Source: JASHVB01 sp049522565
GTDB lineage: Bacteria > Pseudomonadota > Alphaproteobacteria > Acetobacterales > Acetobacteraceae
Direction of reading: 5' to 3'
DNA length: 19,323 nucleotides
Assembly: GCA_049522565.1 (NCBI GenBank)
Contig: JBEKNT010000085.1
Location: forward strand, 1-19,323
Shown here: positions 15,402-19,323 of the stretch, piece by piece
Layout: every line of letters begins with the position of its first letter
Position numbering within the stretch: the first letter of the stretch is position 1
Notes under the pieces: model-generated
Told to the model about the DNA's origin: nothing
Database searches by the model: none
The model's input: the letters and a program-made list of their open reading frames with translations, nothing else
Made by a program: the position numbers and the translations under genes

Positions 15402-16880
15402 ATGGCACTCGATGCAATCCTCGCCGGCGGACAGTGGATCGAAGGGCATCACCCGTTTCCGTGCGTCGTGGTCGATGCGCAAGCCTGGCAGGATGCCGCC
15501 GACTTGCTCTCTGCCGGCCAACTGACGCTGCTGAGCGTTTGGGGCGAAACCGGCCGCGTGCACATGGCGGTGCTGCAAGAGACTGCGCCAACGGTCGTCG
15601 TGCTCAGCCTGGAATGCGCCGACAACCGCTATCCGTCGGTTGGCTGCGTGCATGCGCCGGCGATCCGCCTGGAACGCGCGATGCGAGACCTGATTGGCCT
15701 CGATCCGGTCGGCTCGCTCGACACGCGACCCTGGCTCGACCACGGGCGCTGGGGCGACGCGCCACCACCGGCCTATGATTTCCTGCCGGTGGAAGGCGAC
15801 AGTCTGCACCAGATTCCGGTCGGCCCGGTGCATGCCGGCATTATCGAGCCGGGCCACTTCCGTTTCACCTGCGACGGCGAGACCGTGGTGCGGCTGGAAC
15901 AGCGCCTGGGCTACGTGCACAAGGGAATCGATGCCCTGTTGCACGGCGCACCGATCCCGCGCGCCTTGCGCCTCGCCGGCCGCACATCGGGCGATTCCAC
16001 TGTCGCTTACGCCTTCGCCTTCTCACTTGCGGTGGAGGCGGCGCTGGGCATCGTCGTTCCCCCGCGCGGTGTCGCGTTGCGCGGCGTGATGGCGGAGCTG
16101 GAGCGCATCGCCAACCATCTCGGCGATTTCGGCGCGATCTGCAACGACGCGTCATTCAGCATCATGCTGGCGCATTGCGGCGTGCTGCGCGAGCGCGTGT
16201 TGCGTTGCGCCGCCGCCTGCTTCGGTCATCGGCTGATGATGGATCGTATCGTGCCGGGCGGCGTCGCGGCCGACCTGAGTGCCGACGGTGTGGCGCAGAT
16301 CGGTGCGCTGGTCGTGGAAGTGCGCGCGCGCTTTGCCCCGCTGGTGGCGCTATACGACGGCACGGCGTCTTTGCAGGATCGCACGGTCGGCACCGGCATT
16401 CTGCGCCCCGAACTCGCATTGCGGTTCGGTGCCGGCGGTTATGTCGGCCGCGCCTCCGGTCGCGATTTCGATGCGCGCCGGGCGCCGGGCTATCCGCCCT
16501 ACGACAGGCTGAAGTTCGACGTGCCGGTGCTGCGCGAGGGCGATGTCAACGCCCGCGCCTGGATCCGCATCCGCGAAATAGAACAGAGCCTGGCAATGTT
16601 GGAACAACTGCTGGAAGCGCTGCCGGCCGGCGCGGTGCGGGCGTCGGTCGAGGACGCACCGCTCGAACCCGGCGAGGGCATGGCGCTGGTCGAAGCGTTC
16701 CGCGGTGACGTGCTGGTATGGCTGCGCGTCGCCGGCGGCTGCGTCGATCGCTGCCATTTGCGCGACGCGTCGTGGTTCCAATGGCCGCTGCTGGAAGTGG
16801 CGATCGAAGGCAACATCGTCGCCGACTTCCCACTGTGCAACAAGAGCTTCAATTGTTCGTATTCGGGGCACGATCTGTGA
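15402..16880 (+). CDS. hyfG: Large subunit (NuoCD-like) lacking the [NiFe] ligands
   Basis: The 492-residue soluble subunit fuses a NuoC-like domain (about 1-120) to a NuoD/hydrogenase-large-subunit domain (about 135-492), as HyfG and HycE do. GPVHAGIIEPGHFRF (141-155), LGYVHKGID (169-177) and ERIANHLGDFGAICND (234-249) are family segments. The [NiFe]-binding L1 motif R-x-C-G-x-C is replaced by R194-T-S-G-D-S199. The C-terminal L2 C-x2-C is replaced by C479-NKSFN-C485. The chain stops seven residues after C485, with no cleavable maturation extension; HycE is about 570 residues. It therefore should not bind Ni-Fe or evolve H2. The Tyr that anchors quinone in complex I (Nqo4 Y87 region) aligns with G197, so a canonical quinone site is not evident either. 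It matches the Ehr-type large subunit class. Confidence 0.92.
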   Translation: MALDAILAGGQWIEGHHPFPCVVVDAQAWQDAADLLSAGQLTLLSVWGETGRVHMAVLQETAPTVVVLSLECADNRYPSVGCVHAPAIRLERAMRDLIGLDPVGSLDTRPWLDHGRWGDAPPPAYDFLPVEGDSLHQIPVGPVHAGIIEPGHFRFTCDGETVVRLEQRLGYVHKGIDALLHGAPIPRALRLAGRTSGDSTVAYAFAFSLAVEAALGIVVPPRGVALRGVMAELERIANHLGDFGAICNDASFSIMLAHCGVLRERVLRCAAACFGHRLMMDRIVPGGVAADLSADGVAQIGALVVEVRARFAPLVALYDGTASLQDRTVGTGILRPELALRFGAGGYVGRASGRDFDARRAPGYPPYDRLKFDVPVLREGDVNARAWIRIREIEQSLAMLEQLLEALPAGAVRASVEDAPLEPGEGMALVEAFRGDVLVWLRVAGGCVDRCHLRDASWFQWPLLEVAIEGNIVADFPLCNKSFNCSYSGHDL

Positions 16881-16899
16881 TGGCGGAAGGGACGGAGAA

Positions 16900-17014
16900 A
16901 GAGACTCCCTCCCCCCTTGTGGGGGAGGGCTGGGGAGAGGGGAACCAACCGCACGGCTGCTGCGGTACGAACCCCTCTCCCCACCCCTCCCCCTCAAGGG
17001 GGGAGGGAGTCTCT
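16900..17014. repeat. 115-nt composite palindrome (two family B units) between hyfG and hyfI
   Basis: The 46-nt arms at 16900-16945 and 16969-17014 are inverted copies matching at 42 of 46 positions. Each arm is itself a palindrome of the CTCCC...GGGAG type seen at 12158-12184. The 23-nt centre holds a third hairpin, ACCGCA (16948-16953) with TGCGGT (16961-16966). The element fills most of the 166 nt between hyfG and hyfI and no gene is present there. As RNA it could fold as one long stem or as three hairpins. Confidence 0.85.
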
Positions 17015-17046
17015 GCGCCTCCCGCACTACGCTGCGGTGACAGCCC

Positions 17047-17550
17047 ATGCTGAAACACCTCCTGCAAGGGCTGCGCAGGCCGCTCACCGAGCCCAAGCCG
17101 CCCGAAGACCTGGAACTTGCCGCGCTCGCCGCGACGCTGGACCAGGCGGCGCGGCGCAAGCTTGGTCGCAGCCTGTCGATCCGCGCGGTGGATGCCGGCT
17201 CATGCAACGGGTGCGAGCTGGAAATCCATGCCCTGAACAACGCCTTCTACGACCTGGAGCGGTTCGGCCTGCACTTCGTCGCCTCGCCCCGGCATGCCGA
17301 CGTGCTGCTGGTCACCGGGCCGGTGACGAAGAACATGCGCGAGGCATTGGAGCGCACCTGGCGCGCCACGCCCGATCCGAAATGGGTGGTCGCCGTCGGC
17401 GACTGCGCGGCCGACGGGCACGTGTTCGCCGACAGCTACGCCGTGGTGGGCGGCGTGTCCGCCGTGGTGCCGGTCGATGTGGTCATCCGCGGCTGCCCGC
17501 CGACGCCGACGCAATTGCTGCAAGGGCTGTTGTCGCTGTTCAAGGCGTAG
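17047..17550 (+). CDS. hyfI: Small Fe-S subunit (NuoB/HycG/HyfI-like)
   Basis: The 167-residue protein carries the four cysteines that bind the proximal (N2-type) [4Fe-4S] cluster: C53 and C56 in GSCNGCELE, C120 in VGDCAADG, and C150 in RGCPPTP. DVLLVTGPVTKNM (85-97) is the matching NuoB-family segment. All ligands are intact, in contrast to HyfG. It is shorter than E. coli HyfI/HycG (about 250) because the C-terminal part is missing, ending at LLSLFKA. The ATG at 17047 follows a weak GGTGA (17036-17040). It is the last gene of the operon; no ferredoxin-type hyfH or maturation gene follows before the oppositely oriented tautomerase gene. Confidence 0.93.
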   Translation: MLKHLLQGLRRPLTEPKPPEDLELAALAATLDQAARRKLGRSLSIRAVDAGSCNGCELEIHALNNAFYDLERFGLHFVASPRHADVLLVTGPVTKNMREALERTWRATPDPKWVVAVGDCAADGHVFADSYAVVGGVSAVVPVDVVIRGCPPTPTQLLQGLLSLFKA

Positions 17551-17633
17551 GCCCTGAGCAGTGGGCCGGGTTGCATGTCGCCGCACGGCCGGTAGGGCAG
17601 GTGCTCCGCGTCAAACCGACCGTTGCCCGTGTT

Positions 17634-17657
17634 CCGCCACCCCTTCCCAGGTGGCGG
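17634..17657 (+). terminator. Candidate terminator after hyfI
   Basis: CCGCCACC (17634-17641) pairs perfectly with GGTGGCGG (17650-17657) around CCTTCCCA, 84 nt after the hyfI stop. The following CTTGCTTCGTCGTTCCT is T-enriched but not a clean T-run. It is the best terminator candidate for the hyf operon. Confidence 0.45.
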
Positions 17658-17708
17658 CTTGCTTCGTCGTTCCTATACCGCAATGACAACGCCCGTGGCC
17701 GGCGCCTG

Positions 17709-17723
17709 CCGCCGGAGCGGCGG
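17709..17723. terminator. Short hairpin after the tautomerase gene
   Basis: CCGCCG (17709-17714) pairs with CGGCGG (17718-17723) around GAG, 15 nt downstream of the tautomerase stop on the - strand. It is symmetrical and could serve either direction. There is no T-run, so this is only a weak terminator candidate. Confidence 0.3.
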
Positions 17724-17738
17724 TCGCTAAAGCGCTCG

Positions 17739-17927
17739 CTATGACCGTTCGCTGAACAGCACGCCGCCCTTCGCCTTGTTGTCGCGTGACGATTCGATGA
17801 TTTCGACCAGCACCGCGTCGGCCCCGACGCCGAAATTCTTCACCACCGCGTCGGTGATGTCCTTGATCAGCGCCCGCTTTTGATCCTTCGACCGTCCCTC
17901 GACGGCGTGTACATAGACTTCCGGCAT
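17739..17927 (-). CDS. 4-oxalocrotonate tautomerase family protein
   Basis: The 62-residue protein has the catalytic Pro directly after the initiator Met (MPEVYVHAVEGRS), which becomes Pro1 on Met removal. It has the family β-α-β pattern with EGRSKDQKRALIKDITDAVV. Arg11 (mature numbering) is present as in Pseudomonas 4-OT. The Arg39 and Phe50 of that enzyme are not: Leu39/Val40 and Lys50 stand there. A 4-oxalocrotonate substrate is therefore not assured. A much longer open frame extends upstream but is a shadow of the solute-binding gene; the ATG at 17927 has AGGGGAG about 8 nt before it. Members of this family are usually hexamers of small subunits. It diverges from the solute-binding gene across 108 nt. 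Confidence 0.85.
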   Translation of the reverse strand: MPEVYVHAVEGRSKDQKRALIKDITDAVVKNFGVGADAVLVEIIESSRDNKAKGGVLFSERS

Positions 17928-17974
17928 CGTCTTGCTCCCCTGCTGACGCCACACACGATACGCAGCCTGCGCGA

Positions 17975-18005
17975 TTGACAACCGTCTGTCCACGCCGCCT
18001 AGACT
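17975..18005 (+). promoter_or_regulatory. Candidate promoter for the solute-binding protein gene
   Basis: A perfect TTGACA (17975-17980) is followed after 19 nt by TAGACT (18000-18005), four of six matches to TATAAT. The spacing is slightly long. Transcription would start near 18012, about 25 nt before the ATG. It lies in the 108-nt gap shared with the divergent tautomerase gene. Confidence 0.45.
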
Positions 18006-18035
18006 GCGCGCAATCGCGATATGGGGGGAAAGACC

Positions 18036-19277
18036 ATGACAAGCTTCAAATGGAGCAGACGGCGCGTGCTGCAGACGGCGATGGTGGCGCCGGCGATCGT
18101 GGGACGTGCCGCGCGCGGTGCCGGAACGATCCAGATGGTCAGCCATCGCTTCCCTGCGCTGGAATTTTATGCCGAGAAGATGCGGACGGCGCTGCCCGGT
18201 GTCGCCGTGAACACCCAGCTCATGCCGTTCGACAAGGCGCTGGAACTGATCACCATTGCGTTCTCCTCCAAGGCCGACACGATCGACATCGCCTATGCCA
18301 ACGATTCGACCTTCCTGACATTTGCGAAGAATGGCTGGCTGCGGCCGCTCGACGATCTGTGGGCGAAATACAAATCCGAGTTCGCGCTCGACGATTTTCC
18401 CCCGTCGGTGCTGAAGAGTCTGAGCTATAATGGCAAGCTCTATCTGATGCCGCACACGTCGAATGTGATGCTGTTGTTTTACCGCAAGGACCTGTTCGAC
18501 CAGGCGGGCAAGCCGCCGCCAAAGACCATGGCCGAGTATCGCGCCCTGGCGAAATCCTTCAATTCGCCGCTGCGGGCGGGCACCATCAGTTGCCTCAAAC
18601 CGGTGGATGCCGGGTTGAACGAGGCGCACTGGTACATCAACACCATCGGCGACGGCTGGTTCGATGACAAATGGCATCCGATCTTCAACGATCCGCGGGG
18701 CGTGCAGGCCATCGAGGCGATGAAGGAGGTCACGCAATACGCCCAGCAGGGCTTCACCGCCGCCGCCAATGACGAATGCACGATCGCATTGCAGCAGGAC
18801 ACCGCGACGATGGGACTGCAATGGGCGACGCGCGCCAAGGCGATGGATGATCCGAACAAGTCTCGCGTCGTCGGCAAGATCGACTGGGTACCGGCGCCGG
18901 ACGGGCACGCGCGTGGCGGTTCCGACGGCTACGGCATTTCGGCATTCAGCAAGCAGGATCCGGACGTCTTGTTCCGCATCATTGCCACGTCGGCCAACCA
19001 GGCGAACATGCGCACCGTCGCGCCGCTGATGGTGCCGCCGCGCCAGTCGGTGCTGGACGATCCTGAACTGAAAGCGGCCAACCGCTACTATCCGGCTTCG
19101 CTCGCGTCGCTTCCCACGATGCTGCCGTTCCCGGCGCTGCCCGAGTTCTACTCGGTCGGCGAGTTCATCACCCGCCGTATCTTGCAGGCGATCACTGGGG
19201 AAATGGCGGTGAAGCCGGCACTCGATGCCGCCGCCGGCGAGACCGAGGCGTTCCTCAAGGGGCACGGATATTACTAA
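18036..19277 (+). CDS. ABC transporter extracellular solute-binding protein (family 1), Tat-exported
   Basis: The 413-residue protein resembles family 1 solute-binding proteins (sugar and glycerol-phosphate type). The N-terminus MTSFKWSRRRVLQTAM has a twin-arginine motif, SRRRVLQ (7-13), followed by a hydrophobic stretch and a plausible AxA-like cleavage site near residue 28. This points to Tat export to the periplasm. Mature landmarks include DTIDIAYANDSTFLTFAKNG, a GKLYLMPHTSNVMLLFYRKDLF segment typical of family 1, and the closing GETEAFLKGHGYY. The ATG at 18036 is chosen because GGGGGGAAAG lies just upstream; an in-frame ATG at 18021 would put that purine tract inside the gene. No permease or ATPase gene follows within the window. 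The ligand cannot be assigned. Confidence 0.87.
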   Translation: MTSFKWSRRRVLQTAMVAPAIVGRAARGAGTIQMVSHRFPALEFYAEKMRTALPGVAVNTQLMPFDKALELITIAFSSKADTIDIAYANDSTFLTFAKNGWLRPLDDLWAKYKSEFALDDFPPSVLKSLSYNGKLYLMPHTSNVMLLFYRKDLFDQAGKPPPKTMAEYRALAKSFNSPLRAGTISCLKPVDAGLNEAHWYINTIGDGWFDDKWHPIFNDPRGVQAIEAMKEVTQYAQQGFTAAANDECTIALQQDTATMGLQWATRAKAMDDPNKSRVVGKIDWVPAPDGHARGGSDGYGISAFSKQDPDVLFRIIATSANQANMRTVAPLMVPPRQSVLDDPELKAANRYYPASLASLPTMLPFPALPEFYSVGEFITRRILQAITGEMAVKPALDAAAGETEAFLKGHGYY

Positions 19278-19323
19278 ACCTCTCCCACATCGTGGGAGAG
19301 GTCGCCGCGCAGCGGCGGGGGTG
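19278..19323. repeat. Family A palindrome after the solute-binding gene
   Basis: ACCTCTCCCAC (19278-19288) pairs perfectly with GTGGGAGAGGT (19292-19302) around ATC, starting at the first base after the stop codon. The sequence continues CGCCGCGCAGCGGCGGGGGTG, which contains the second mini-stem seen in the 13814-13961 units. The repeat is cut by the window edge. It may also serve as a 3' hairpin for the gene, though no T-run follows. Confidence 0.75.

Noticed and set aside
12158..17014. CRISPR array or tRNA-like structures from the repeated palindromes
   Set aside because: The units are few, inverted rather than direct, irregularly spaced and separated by genes, and they show no tRNA arm pattern.
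10124..17550. Functional H2-evolving hydrogenase-4 or formate hydrogenlyase
   Set aside because: The large subunit lacks the four NiFe-ligating cysteines in their normal spacing and a maturation tail, and neither hyp genes nor a formate dehydrogenase is present.
10124..17550. Ordinary NADH dehydrogenase (nuo) operon
   Set aside because: Gene order B-C-E-F-G-I, the NuoCD-like fusion with the GPVHAGIIEPGHFRF segment, and the missing NuoA, E, F, G, I and J genes fit the Hyf/Ehr branch, not complex I.
17928..19265. 446-residue N-terminal extension of the tautomerase frame on the - strand
   Set aside because: It is antisense to the solute-binding protein gene. The real protein starts at the ATG at 17927, with a ribosome site and the required Met-Pro start.

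Overview
The window comes from a GC-rich alphaproteobacterium, probably Rhodospirillales and plausibly Acetobacteraceae. This is inferred from base composition, the adjacent argD-argF pair, a CtrA-like box and the style of the protein sequences. No rRNA, tRNA, CRISPR array, transposase or phage gene was recognised.

Layout. (1) 1-2445: a short leader with a good promoter candidate, then argD and argF overlapping by 4 nt (arginine biosynthesis). (2) 2446-6105: a receiver-only response regulator on the + strand, convergent with and overlapping by 55 nt a 1007-residue hybrid histidine kinase on the - strand (Cache-like sensor, PAS, HisKA, HATPase, receiver, HPt). (3) 6258-9322: a divergent sugar-acid pair, an MFS transporter of the ACS type (-) and glucarate dehydratase gudD (+). 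(4) 9384-9707: a FitA-like ribbon-helix-helix antitoxin with no toxin beside it. (5) 9837-17550: a small XRE-type regulator overlapping by 4 nt the first of six genes hyfB-hyfC-hyfE-hyfF-hyfG-hyfI, a membrane complex of the hydrogenase-4/complex I superfamily. (6) 17739-19277: a divergent 4-oxalocrotonate-tautomerase-family gene and a Tat-exported ABC solute-binding protein.

The most interesting element is region 5. The small subunit (HyfI) keeps all four cysteines for the proximal [4Fe-4S] cluster. The large subunit (HyfG) has lost the [NiFe] ligands: its L1 motif reads R-T-S-G-D-S instead of R-x-C-G-x-C, and its C-terminus has C-x5-C instead of C-x2-C, with no cleavable maturation tail. The cluster also lacks hyfA/hyfH ferredoxin-type subunits, hyfD, a formate dehydrogenase and all hyp maturation genes. 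It therefore looks like an energy-converting-hydrogenase-related (Ehr-type) complex: a proton- or ion-pumping membrane module that is neither a hydrogenase nor a canonical NADH:quinone oxidoreductase, and whose electron donor and acceptor are unknown.

A second layer of structure is a set of intergenic palindromic repeats. Family A is built on ACCTCTCCCAC...GTGGGAGAGGT, family B on CTCCCTCCCCC...GGGGGAGGGAG. They sit at 2454, 13814-13961 and 19278 (A) and at 12158 and 16900-17014 (B). Three of the five lie between genes of the hyf operon, and one covers the probable ribosome-binding site of hyfF.
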